Below are positions 54,360 to 64,000 of a DNA stretch of 64,000 bases, in pieces (within the stretch, counting starts at the first letter, position 1; each line of letters begins with the position of its first letter). The translations under genes were made by a program, and so were the position numbers. This stretch comes from Lithodes maja (lineage: Eukaryota; Arthropoda; Malacostraca; Decapoda; Lithodidae). The notes beneath the pieces were generated by a model. It was given only the letters and a program-made list of their open reading frames with translations, made no database searches and had not been told where the DNA came from. The stretch covers positions 1-64,000 of the forward strand of contig JBAKBP010013092.1 in NCBI GenBank assembly GCA_037953745.1. The letters run 5' to 3'.

Positions 54360-54889
54360 CTATCTATCTATCTATTGCCTGACGCCGTGATCCCCGAAGG
54401 GGTGGCCACGAACGAACCGCCCCCATGCACCTCTGTCCCCAGTCAGTCGACGCCCCTCCCCCCAACCAGCACCGCCTTCATTCATGTAGTTCCTCACTCC
54501 ATCCTTCCACCTCATATTCGGTCTACCTCTCCCCCTCTGTCCCTCCACCTCGCTCTCGTACACCCTCTTAGTCATTCTCTCGCTTTCCATACGTTCCATA
54601 TGGCCGAACCATCTCAAGTTGTTCCTTTTCACACTTTCCAGCACATCTACCTCCACACCACACCTCCTTCTTACTTCCTCATTAGTCTGTCTATCCCTCC
54701 ATGTAATTCCGCACGCACTCCTTAAGTAATTCATTTCCACTGCTCTCACTCTTGGTCTGAGTCTCTCAACCAACGTCCATGCTTCGCTTCCGTAAGTCAG
54801 TGTCGGGATTACCACACTGTCATGCAAGGACTTCTTCACTTCCATACTGACCACCCTATTTCTTGTTACTGCTTTTAGCGTTAAATACC
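54360..54889 (-). mobile_element. 5'-truncated RTE-like LINE, ORF2 C-terminus
   Basis: On the minus strand: LTYGSEAWTLVERLRPRVRA, RDRQTNEEVRRRCGVEVDVL, NNLRWFGHMERMESERMTKR, GRGRPNMRWKDGVRNYM, then the 3' end GGGGATCACGGCGTCAGGCA and a (ATAG)n tail. This C-terminal pattern is common in RTE-type and related LINEs. A possible 8-bp duplication AAATACAT flanks it (54352-54359 and 54890-54897). The clade assignment is tentative. It is the source family of the 40-bp insertion at 15748. Confidence 0.85.
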
Positions 54890-54897
54890 AAATACAT

Positions 54898-55674
54898 ACT
54901 AATATTTATTTCTGACTATGTAAATATTGAAGACTGTGATTAGTTTATAGTAATATTACGTTAGAAATACAAATCAACATCTATTGTATTATTTAACTAC
55001 AATTTCTTAACATGCATAATGAACTATGGTATTATCTTGAATCGCACGCATCAGCAACTAAAACACATTCATTATTAACATTATGTTGACAAAAATGTAG
55101 TTAGATTATTACTGGTAAGCATTGCATACTGTATATGCCATAGTATACAATAAGTATGAATAATCAAATGTGTAAGTAATATTATATTTGATAGCATAGA
55201 AGATACTAAGGGACAATATCGTGGATCATTGAACAACAACGTGTACAAGTTGAGGGGGCATCTTCGCAAACACCAGATTCTTCTCTTATAGCACTATGCT
55301 TACAAGTAAGGGACAATTAACATGAGCTTAGTTGAAGAGAATTGCTAGCAAAAGTATCACATAGAGTCAGCTTGAGGTCAGAACTGAAGAGCTTTGGACC
55401 CTACGAGAGAAAAGAGAAAAAACACGTTGTAATCCTTTAATTTTGAGAAGTTACTCTCATTAGCTCATAATTGTCCGCTTAATAAAGGGCAATTAAGCAA
55501 GGTTATAATACAAAAATCGAAACTGCCTGTATGTTTTTCTGACACACACAACAATGGAACCATTTATTACTAGTATATATCCGATAGAGAGCTAACACGA
55601 TAACGGTACACACATGTTGCTAGAATTAGAAAAAAAGAAAGGCTATTTGGTCTGGTGATATATCGGGTTGGATA
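54898..55674. other. No recognisable feature
   Basis: AT-rich, no supported gene. Confidence 0.45.
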
Positions 55675-55678
55675 TTAA

Positions 55679-55880
55679 CCCTCTCAGTACCCGTGCCGTT
55701 CTTTCAATCTTGTTTTGGTCACTATAAGGCCATTTATTTAGTTTTAAAAGGGCTTCCAGCAATTAGCAGGTTCGAATTATGCCACCTAACCCTTTCTATT
55801 GCCACAGATCCTTCTTAAACTACAAAAAATCGTATTATAGGAAGAACAAAATAAGAATAAGTCACCGATATAGGGGTTAT
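55679..55880. mobile_element. TTAA-type short element, family T3, degenerate copy
   Basis: Begins after TTAA (55675-55678) with CCCTCTCAGTACCCGTGCCG. The inner part, GCCACAGATCCTTCTTAAAC followed by AAAATCGTAT, is the reverse complement of the centre of 62924-63113. The far end is decayed (CACCGATATAGGGGTTATAA). A further weak relative may lie at 55930-56060. Confidence 0.6.
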
Positions 55881-56145
55881 AATAATGCCTCAGAGGAAAT
55901 GAGTAATCCCATTTCTGAGATGTTAGCCCCTTGAGGAATAGGAATCGTTTTTAGTAGTATATATTGGCTATAATTGGACGATTTTATGCAGCTTAGGAAG
56001 GACCTCTAGGAGTCTAAGGGGTCACATTTAAGCCAACTAAATTATGTCTCTGACCACCACGGATCCTACCCAAGCTGAATACAATCGTTTAATGATAGCC
56101 AAAATAGACTGCTAAAACCCGTCAAAATCATCAAGGGGCCTAAGT

Positions 56146-56233
56146 GGGCCTGGGGAGTTGTCAGGACAGAAATAAATTATCTTCACACCCAGCATTTCAT
56201 TGGTATTTTCTGTCCTGACAACTCCCCAGGCCC
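56146..56233. repeat. Perfect 27-bp inverted repeat with 34-nt spacer
   Basis: Left arm 56146-56172 (GGGCCTGGGGAGTTG, TCAGGACAGAAA) and its exact complement at 56207-56233. It would form a long hairpin if transcribed. No flanking duplication or gene was recognised. Confidence 0.93.
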
Positions 56234-56309
56234 AACCTTTCCTGGTGCCTGGCGCGGCGCTCGAACCTCTGAAGGGAGTTTAACCCTCCTAAAAACCCAC
56301 AGGTTTTGA

Positions 56310-56405
56310 GATGCCTTGGGTGGGGTTCGAACCCTGGTTAGTGACCATGACCCCCATAGGTCAACCAGGCCCGCGCGCTAACCCACTGTACTACCACGGA
56401 CGTAC
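56310..56405 (-). mobile_element. tRNA-like sequence, probable SINE head
   Basis: On the minus strand: TAGTACAGTGGGTTAGCGC (A-box-like) and about 50 nt later GGGTTCGAACCCC (good B box). The space between is longer than in a normal tRNA and no clean cloverleaf forms, so it is more likely a SINE or decayed tRNA than a gene. Confidence 0.5.
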
Positions 56406-59015
56406 AAAAGTATAGTAACCTTAGTCCGATTTGTAAGAACCAGGTGATAGTCTCGTGGTGTTTCACGTGATGAGTTTATTGGACTTCCCATCAACGACTA
56501 TTTTACACTATACCTGACGTCAACTCGGGTAGTACATTATTGGGGTTGCGGGATATTTTCGAGGGCATTACAATATCTATAGACCTGTGTCACTAACGAG
56601 CATCGTGGCCAATTTGTTTAAGAAAATTAAAAGGAAAACCTGTATTGTTATATTCGAATGGAATTAACTATTATCCAATAGTTAGCTTAACTTTAGGTCA
56701 GACAAACCATGTGTCAAAATAGCTCAGTTTCTAGGAGAGTGTGAAATTATCCAGAAAAGAGAAGGGTGGGCAGACTAAGTGTTTCTAGAATTTTAAAAAG
56801 AGTTTTATGAAGAATCTCATAATAAGTTAATATGAAAATTACAAATGATTGGAAGAATCTCAGGAAATATCCTGAACACTGCAAGCATATATACAGGTAA
56901 TTATAAATGTGAACATTCATTCACCTTTACAAACTAATTCAATGACGATTCTCACAATCAATATATGATGAAATACAATTAATTATTCACTAACAATCAA
57001 CCTTTATGAAGAGGTACGAATCCTCTACATGTTTACACAAGAATGTAGAATCGCTGACAAGAGTTATGAACTGTATGCGTTTGTGTGTGTGCGCGCGCGC
57101 GCGTGTGTGGACAAGCATTGGTGGGTTTATGGGTACACAATTCATGATATTTGTAGGTTTAAGTGTAACAGTAGATTGAGCTGACAGTGTGTCTGGTTCT
57201 GTTAGGTTAAATAGACTAGGTTAGGTTAGGTTGTTAAGTTTGATCTGGATAGGTTTATTTAGATTTATAAACCTAATCATGTAAGCATGCATAAATTGCA
57301 TATGTTACGTTTGTATCGATCAACACATCGTCACTTACATGTGTTTTTATTATAGTAAACACATAGGCTTGGTTTGGTTATAGATAGTGATCATTAAATT
57401 AGGTAGCGTGACGGTAGGGAAGGCAGGTTGGGACAGTTTAATGAAGTGACTGGGCGAAATGACCGGGTAATTGGAGGAGAAAGAAGAAATGAGAAGAAGT
57501 AGTAAAGAATCGAGAACGATGGGAACATCCTGATGAATATTAGAAAGAAGATGCATGTTACAGGGAATCTGTAATCAGAAATGTCTTTATAAAGCCATGT
57601 TCCTAAGATTTCAAGTTGCATTTCATATTATGTGCTGTACAGTATAATGTTTGGCTACATTAAATTGCGGCAAGCTAGATAAAATAATGATAAATATTAA
57701 CTTCATTAATCGTGTACCAACATAAATGGGAAAGTTAATTTGTATTTTCCTATACTATTATGATCAGTAGTTGGTTAAACTGAAACTAACCTAACTTTTC
57801 CACTATAAGATATTCTAAACAAAAGACATTGTATTATAAATAGTTTCAATTGAAATATTTAATTTATCGAATTCACCAGAGATTTCGTGAAATCCCTTAT
57901 TGCACAGATTCCATGTAGCATTTAGACAAAAGTGCCATTATTTAGAAGGGAAGCAAAAAATAGAAGCAAGGCAGAAACAATGTGAATGGATAGTGAAGGA
58001 GTTTGTGTTAAGAACAGAGCGTTGATAACGTGTATAACACTATAGAGTTGTGAACTGGAAGATTGGATTCTGGGTAGGAAGATTATATCTCTGGCCTAGG
58101 GAGGGAGAGAGAGAGAGAGAGAGAGAGATTTAATGACGGCGCCCTCTGGGCCAGCAGTTAATCTGTTAAGAGTTATACAGAGTTATATAGTGATATAATA
58201 TTTACATAATTACTATAACCTACCAGCCAGCGCTACCATATCTTCTCTCACTCAAACTCTGTGGACATACAGTAGACGTTTGTTTCAGTTGGTTTTCCGA
58301 CGAGTTTTCTTGCCCTCACTTAGCTGAAATTAGTTAGATTCAGCTAGGATGTGTTCGGTTTAATAAATTATGTTGGGTTAGGTAAGTTGGTTGACACGAG
58401 TTAAGGAGTGGCAGAATATAGTAACTATTCCGTGTCCTTCTGACTGTACATGTAAATAAAGTTCGTACTATAAATTCATACACGCATCTTTTGTAAAGTA
58501 GACATCTTGAAACAAGTCCGTAAGGTTAGATAATTTCTAAAGGAGACAAGAAAAGTATTGTTTAAACTTTGAAGGCTAGTTTGGTATTTCTTATAAATAC
58601 TACTGTGCATAGTAATGTTCTATGCTGCTCAAATGCGTGATCAAAGATTAAGGTTACTCTAAATTTGGTTACAAGCCATACAGATTTGTTGGTTGTGGTG
58701 TTTTTCGAGATACATAGTGTGATTCGTTTACATGAATTTATAAAAAAAAATCACATATGCTGCATTGTAGCTTATTTTCTTCCGTTTTCAACAAAATGCC
58801 GATATAGCTCGCATTACACTGATACGCGTTAATTATGTGATAGCGATAGTATTGTTACAACCCAAAGTTTGGAGAGACTAGTGGAACTAGCTTAGTTAAA
58901 GATTTGGCCCCGAAGGAGTCTAGAGGGTGACCTTTAGGTTGAACACAAAGACTGAACTTTAGTTTAAGGGTGTTCAGTATGGATAAGTACTTTTATTAAT
59001 TTAGTACTTGTATAC
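56406..59015. other. No gene; small simple repeats only
   Basis: Contains an alternating purine-pyrimidine run (57077-57108), TTAGG-like units (57205-57235) and a (GA)n run near 58103-58130. The frames at 57350-57621 show no domain. Confidence 0.5.
57077..57108. repeat. (TG)n(CG)n alternating tract
   Basis: TGTGTGTGTGCGCGCGCGCG then CGTGTGTGG, a strong candidate for Z-DNA by composition. Confidence 0.85.
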
Positions 59016-59138
59016 GAGTAGTTCTCGTATTTTAATATTTATTACTAAGATGATATTTTAATTTAAGAGTAGTTCTCGTATTTTAATATTTATTACCAAG
59101 ATGATATTTTAATTTAAGAGTCGTTCTCGTATTTTAAT
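59016..59138. repeat. 51-bp tandem repeat, ~2.4 copies
   Basis: GAGTAGTTCTCGTATTTTAA starts at 59016, 59067 and 59118, with nearly identical spacers. Confidence 0.93.
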
Positions 59139-59411
59139 CAAATTTCAAAGTAGTCTTCTGGATCTTATATAGGGTTAATCTTCCTCACTTCATTTCATCA
59201 TTAGGGTATAAATATATATGGATAAGAAAAGAATACACAATTTTTGTTAATATAATAAAATCAAATTTAAGTAATATAACAAAACCATTATGTATTATAT
59301 AATTATAATTTAAAGTTATAAAATAAAATAAAACAAATACAATGGTAATTAATATTAATGCAAAATATTTAATTTATACAAAATTAAAACAAAAAAGAAA
59401 ATCAAAATTAA

Positions 59412-59890
59412 CCCTTCTTTAGCGGCGCGCAACATAAGTCGAGTTAAATAAAGCTGGACTATGTGGCGGTGCTCGACATATATCGTGTGGCAATTTCAGC
59501 ACGTAATGTTGCTGAGAGAGAGAGACAAGTGGTGGCAGGAGAGTAGCGAGCGTAAGACTGCTCCAGACCACCGCGGCGAACCTACTGACACGAATCCCAC
59601 CTCCTCCCTCCCTCTCTCACTCGCTATATACGGAATTGTATGGGGAAAGTGCCTAATTACATGCTTTTTGCACTCGCGTTGCACGGTTTTTGCAAGAAAA
59701 CTAGCCATCATAAAAGGATCGTTATGGTGTCATTCGAAAGCTCTGTTTATGCCCTTTCAGGGATAGATACTTGTTTTACGTTCTGGGTCTTATTTAGGCA
59801 TGAAAATGATCACGTAAACAGCCCTATTTTGGCTAAAAACACCCCGCTGGTGGCTACATATTATATACCGCATAGGCCGCTCTTTAAGTG
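59412..59890. mobile_element. TTAA-flanked non-autonomous element, family T2, copy 2
   Basis: Inverted relative to 35329-35811. TTAA lies at 59408-59411 and 59891-59894. Termini are weak inverted repeats: CCCTTCTTTAGCGGCG on the left and (complement) CACTTAAAGAGCGGCC on the right. No transposase. Confidence 0.9.
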
Positions 59891-59894
59891 TTAA

Positions 59895-61702
59895 AATATA
59901 AGTTATAGTCACGATATCTCCCGTAGTCAAACCGAAGGGGGGTAGTTCCTAGAGTTTTAAAACAACGCTTTCTGGAAGCGATATTCCCGAGAACGTTGCA
60001 CCAAGAAAGTCTAAGATAACACAGACCCCACTCATTATTCCCGCCCCGTCATTGACTACGGTAGATTTAATGTGACCAGAAAAGAAACTTCCACCCCCTG
60101 GTGTTCATGAGCAGAGATAGCATTGAACTTTAATTTGAATTACATATTTATTGAGTGAGACTTCGAAACTCTGCTCGATCAAAATGAGAGAGATAAAAGT
60201 AAGAAGGATATTGGGATGCGAAGTTTCGGGCCTCTGTTGGTTTGGTTGCTTGAAGCCCCGACCCCGATCTCAGACTGGTTGATGCGTTTGAAGGGTGGAA
60301 GTGAACCCGTACAGTCAGAGCCTATAGGTCCGTGACAGTATACAGATCAAATTACGAAACAATTACCGAAATCACCACGTAGTTCAAACCAGCGATGGGT
60401 ATTGCAATCAACGCTGTGTGTGCGTGGGTGTGATTTTGGATGATTTCTAATAAATACCTATCAGTGGAATTTTACGACACTTGACTAGGATACGAATCGC
60501 CTTTTGCTGTAACATAATTTGTTAATATTCCATCACACCACTGATATTGTCCTTATAATGAAGCATATACATTGATAAATAATGACACCTGATGAGCAGT
60601 TGATGCTAAATCACTACAATAATATAGTTTGACATGTGTCATTTAATAGCTTATATATTTTCATGTTTCACATATATTTTGCCTCCTATGCTGTCAGTTG
60701 AAGAATATTAATTACAGACTAGATGCAAAAACATTTCTTGTATTATTTCATTTTCACATACCATGATATTCTGGCCTTACAAAGACATACGTTAATCAAT
60801 TAGTGAGTAGCCTAAACTGCATTCCCTTAAAGGGGTATGGAGGATCAGCAAGAAAGCTAGGAAAGGGAACATACAGTATATGACAAGGAAAAGAATACTT
60901 TGAATGGAAAGCCAGCCAAAATCAAGCACTCTAGCATTCGGAACACCATTCATTCAGAAGCCACAATATTCATTGACTTCACCTCAGATGCTATACATTT
61001 TTCACAACAAAGTCGCTTCGCATCAACATCTGGGATGAAGACCTTTCGGGTTTATCATTTAAATGGGTACAGAGACCTTCATGTGCGCTCCTTAATAAAT
61101 GTCCTTTATTCATAGCTAGGAAGCTAAAGTTATTAGATATTTGTGATGCGGGGACTTAATCTGTAATAAACTAATAACATTGCCCCTATGTGCACTACCT
61201 GGCTAGAAAACTTATTCGATATACCACAAACTGCATGAAGCAATGATATCGAGATCCGAAGCCAAGAACATCCCCCCCTCATATAGCTCTCTCTCTCTCT
61301 CTCTCTCCCCACCAACCTTCAGCTCATCATAATTTGTTAACGCGCGCCTGACTGTCACTTTAGTAGAATGTTTGTCAAGGCTATTAGGCGACTGTCACAA
61401 ATGTGTCATGCCTGCTCAAACTGTTTATAGGGGTGGTTGTGTAGATTTGTCACTGATACCAAGGCTTCTCCCTCTTTTGTTCTCGTGTCATGTCTCTGGC
61501 GGCGACAGGTGCTACTCAATGCTGTTTCTGAAATATTTGTTTGCACTCCATCTGTGCAGAAATTGTTTTATTATTTTTAACCCACATCCTGTTTTACCAC
61601 ACCACACTATAGAAGTAATGTTCACACTCTGAAAGGGCGTAAGTTAAGCTTAGATAAGGTTCAGTTACTGTAGGTTTCGGTGAATACACTAACATGCATG
61701 TT
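59895..61702. other. No gene; (CT)n near 61287-61306
   Basis: Frames such as 60900-61115 and 61372-61632 have no recognisable domain. Confidence 0.45.
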
Positions 61703-61912
61703 CAGTTGCTCACGTATGTGTTGTTACTCACTGGGATCTTATATAAATAAATATAAAGCGCATACTTATATTATAAGTGAAGTTTTTTATGCAGTGGTTA
61801 ATTCATCTGACTAGTCAACTGATAATTGAAAGAAACCACAATCGCAATTAAATCATAAATATATTTTCATACACAAGATCACGACGAGGAACATAATGTG
61901 TGTGGTCAACTG
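61703..61912. mobile_element. MITE family M1, degenerate copy
   Basis: Left end CAGTTGCTCACGTATGTG and right end CATAATGTGTGTGGTCAACTG are decayed M1 termini. The interior matches 16067-16336 (AAATATAAAGCGCATA, GTGGTTAATTCATCTGA, CATACACAAGATCACGACGA). Confidence 0.8.
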
Positions 61913-62373
61913 TACATGCTTGCATGCGGATATTATTACATGCATACCTTTTCAAACACACACCTGTGGTTGTCTGTGGTTGTAGTTGAGGGCTGACAGC
62001 TATCGCCCCGTGGTCCACGCTGTTGTGGCGCCGCCACACACACACACACTCACATACCTGATACCCATATACAAAGCAGCCTTCTCAGTGCCCTTTTAAA
62101 ACAACGTCCCTCCTATACATTCCTCCTCAATTCTTCACATTATACAGTGTCCTAAAAGCTTGGTCTGATAGCGAGAAATGTGGTATTCAATGTTTCAGTG
62201 AAAAGTTCAATCAGCCTATATAGTCACTTCCTTTTTTAAAAGAATTATCTAGTGGTTCTATAATTAAGACGCTAAAATGATGTTCCGTTGATTGTTTGTG
62301 GTTTTTAATGTCTCGTGTGTGAATAAAAGTATGTTTTATTCTTCTTCTTAAGGAAATGCCCTGTTACAAAGTA

Positions 62374-62595
62374 CAGTTGCCCACATAAGTTATGTTCTCT
62401 CCGTGATCTTATACATGGAAATATAATGCACATAATTGAATTACGAGTGTACTGTATATAGATTCTTATGCATTGGTTAACTCATATGACTGGGTAACTG
62501 ATAATTAAAAGAAACCACAGTCACAATTTATTCATACTAATTCTAGTTTCAATACATAAGCTCACGACGTGGACCACAACATATGTGGGCAACTG
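62374..62595. mobile_element. MITE family M1, well-preserved copy
   Basis: CAGTTGCCCACATAAGTTAT at the left and CATATGTGGGCAACTG at the right, flanked by TA (62372-62373 and 62596-62597). It has one copy of the segment expanded fourfold at 16194. Confidence 0.92.
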
Positions 62596-62919
62596 TACAT
62601 CATAATGGATACGTGATTTATTCCAATGAAAATATATAGTTGATGAGAAATAATATATACAAGATAAACTCACATGCTAAATTTTGATAATTGTACTTCA
62701 TATTGACAAATTGTATCTTCTTACAATACAAAATAATCGTAGCTGAAACGTAAATATCCTAAATAGAACAAAATTAGCTCTCGCTAGCACGGGATTCTAA
62801 ATACATTTAATTTGGTTTTCTCTTTCAATTAATTGAAACTATTTTTTAGTTTACGTTCGACTGAACAGGCTAGCTTACTCTCCTTTAGTTTGAGTTTTGC
62901 TATGTTGGGATATGTTTGA
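62596..62919. other. No recognisable feature
   Basis: AT-rich spacer between two MITEs. Confidence 0.45.
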
Positions 62920-62923
62920 TTAA

Positions 62924-63113
62924 CTCCTTCTGTACCAGCGATGTCCTGTAAATATTATTCTAGCAATATTTATACGATTTTGTGCAGTTTAAGAAGGATC
63001 TGTGGCAGTAACAAGGGTTACATTTTATTTGCTGGAAGCCCTTTTTATATTGAATAAAATAGTCTAATAATAACCAGAATATAGTTATGAAGACGTCGCC
63101 GGTACAGAAGGGG
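62924..63113. mobile_element. TTAA-flanked MITE, family T3, 190 bp
   Basis: TTAA lies at 62920-62923 and 63114-63117. Inverted ends: CTCCTTCTGTACCAGCGATG and (complement) CCCCTTCTGTACCGGCGACG, about 22 bp with four differences. piggyBac-type target and termini; no coding. Confidence 0.92.
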
Positions 63114-63117
63114 TTAA

Positions 63118-63380
63118 CTTGGACGTGATAAAACCAACTCTGAATGTATTTGAATTAATTTACTGTGATGAAAATACTTATGGATGAGGTGAGTGTAATG
63201 CCAAGAATTTAATATATGGAATATTGATCCAAAACTATTTTCTTCAACTAGTTGTTTGATGATCCTGGATATTTATTGTGTATTGTTTTGTTTTATGAAG
63301 CTTGAGGCATTTAAAGGGAACAGTGGTTATTTGTTGGTCGATTATTTCATATATTTATTATTATTTGTTTCTAGTTGCTT
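63118..63380. other. No recognisable feature
   Basis: Spacer between T3 and Rep-A. Confidence 0.4.
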
Positions 63381-63680
63381 ACCTAGACCTCCATAAAACT
63401 TGAAAATAGCATCCATTAGATCCCCCTTCTAGATAAATTTGTACATTTTTCGGTAGAAATGTTTTCCGGCCGAAGGCCTGTTCTTCCAAAATCACAGGAT
63501 CCCTATCGTTCGCCAGGAAAAAAAATCGACACCTAAATAGCACGAAAGGTCTAAATATTGGAAACAAAATGTGGTGAAATCGACCAAATAATAGGGAAAA
63601 ACCTCTTAGAATCTGAAAAATAATGGGGCTAAGCATGATGGAGAAGGGGTCTAGAGAAAAATATCCATCTCCCCTTAAAC
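63381..63680 (-). repeat. Rep-A dispersed repeat copy (minus strand)
   Basis: Complement carries AGGTGTCGATTTTTTTTCCT, GGCGAACGATAGGG, GGCCTTCGGCCGGAAAAC and TTAGCCCCATTATTTTTCAG. The 85-residue frame over it is not preserved in other copies. Confidence 0.85.
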
Positions 63681-63718
63681 ATAATGCTTAAATGCCGACA
63701 CATCAGACAGTGATTTTG

Positions 63719-64000
63719 TTTAACCCACTGAGCCCCAGCTAGTTATAAATAAATGTACCACTAGGGACCAGCAGGTTTTGAAATTTTGTTTTTTTCCAGA
63801 AACAATAGCGAATGGGTTAGGAATGAAGGAAAAACCACAAAAAAACTATCAAAAAGGTCAAAAAGGGGTCCTACGGAGCCCCCGAAAGTCGATTTTACAA
63901 GAGTAAAAAATTGAAGGCAATAACCCCCAAAAACCAGGTTTTTGCACGCTCACCCGCACACGGCTGGACTTTGAGAGTTGTCAACCATCGGCATGGTTGC
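63719..64000. repeat. Possible start of another TTAA-type element, cut by window end
   Basis: TTTAACCCACTGAGCCCCAG resembles the TTAA-CCC starts of the other short elements (compare TTAACCCTCTCAGTACCC at 55675). The other end lies outside the window, so this is only a suggestion. Confidence 0.3.

Noticed and set aside
56310..56405. Functional tRNA gene on the minus strand
   Set aside because: A and B boxes are too far apart for a normal tRNA without an intron and no cloverleaf was apparent.

Overview
The window looks like non-genic, repeat-saturated DNA from an arthropod, most likely a decapod crustacean. This is inferred from the mix of CR1-like, I-like, RTE-like and other LINEs, abundant (CA)n, (GA)n and (GATA)n microsatellites, CCTAA-rich stretches resembling the arthropod telomere unit, and a tRNA-derived SINE. 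I found no convincing host protein-coding gene, rRNA or functional tRNA gene. Every long open reading frame belongs to a retrotransposon, and nearly all of those are broken.

Layout. 1-8.4 kb: microsatellites, a perfect 7 x 34 bp array, small LINE remnants, and a 42-bp minisatellite (7741-8394). 8.4-15.3 kb: a full-length I-like LINE on the minus strand (gag-like ORF1 with three CCHC knuckles; ORF2 with endonuclease, reverse transcriptase and RNase H) inserted in that minisatellite, with an 11-bp target duplication. 15.7-16.3 kb: a 40-bp LINE-tail insertion and a TA-flanked MITE. 17-20.6 kb: a minus-strand CR1-like element split by a plus-strand CR1-like element. 23.8-25.9 kb: a roughly 50-copy 41-bp minisatellite with a 5-monomer higher-order repeat. 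26.3-35.0 kb: a nearly complete plus-strand CR1-like element whose leader holds an array of branch-point/3'-splice-site-like modules, whose ORF1 carries an SGNH-hydrolase domain, and whose ORF2 is split by a TTAA-flanked DNA element and by a second LINE. 35.3-36.4 kb: TTAA-type DNA elements. 38.1-39.0 kb: a 103-bp array carrying an inserted terminal-inverted-repeat element. 39-41.5 kb: an unclassified repeat family (called Rep-A here), a tRNA-Val-like SINE, Rep-B and a MITE. 42.8-43.7 kb: two Helitron-like elements joined head to tail. 45.0-51.9 kb: a second full-length I-like LINE in the same orientation. 52-64 kb: LINE fragments, a long perfect hairpin, further TTAA and TA MITEs, and Rep-A.

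The parts do not form a pathway; the window records layered transposition. Several insertions can be read to the base, because removing the insert plus one target-site copy restores the reading frame of the host element (17589-19043, 29837-30317, 31631-34087). The most unusual signals are the splice-acceptor-like array before the CR1 ORF1, the tandem Helitron pair whose upstream copy has lost its 3' hairpin, an accidental in-frame fusion of two reverse transcriptases (30326-34069), and the density of TTAA-flanked short elements. All homology calls come from reading motifs by eye; no database search was run.
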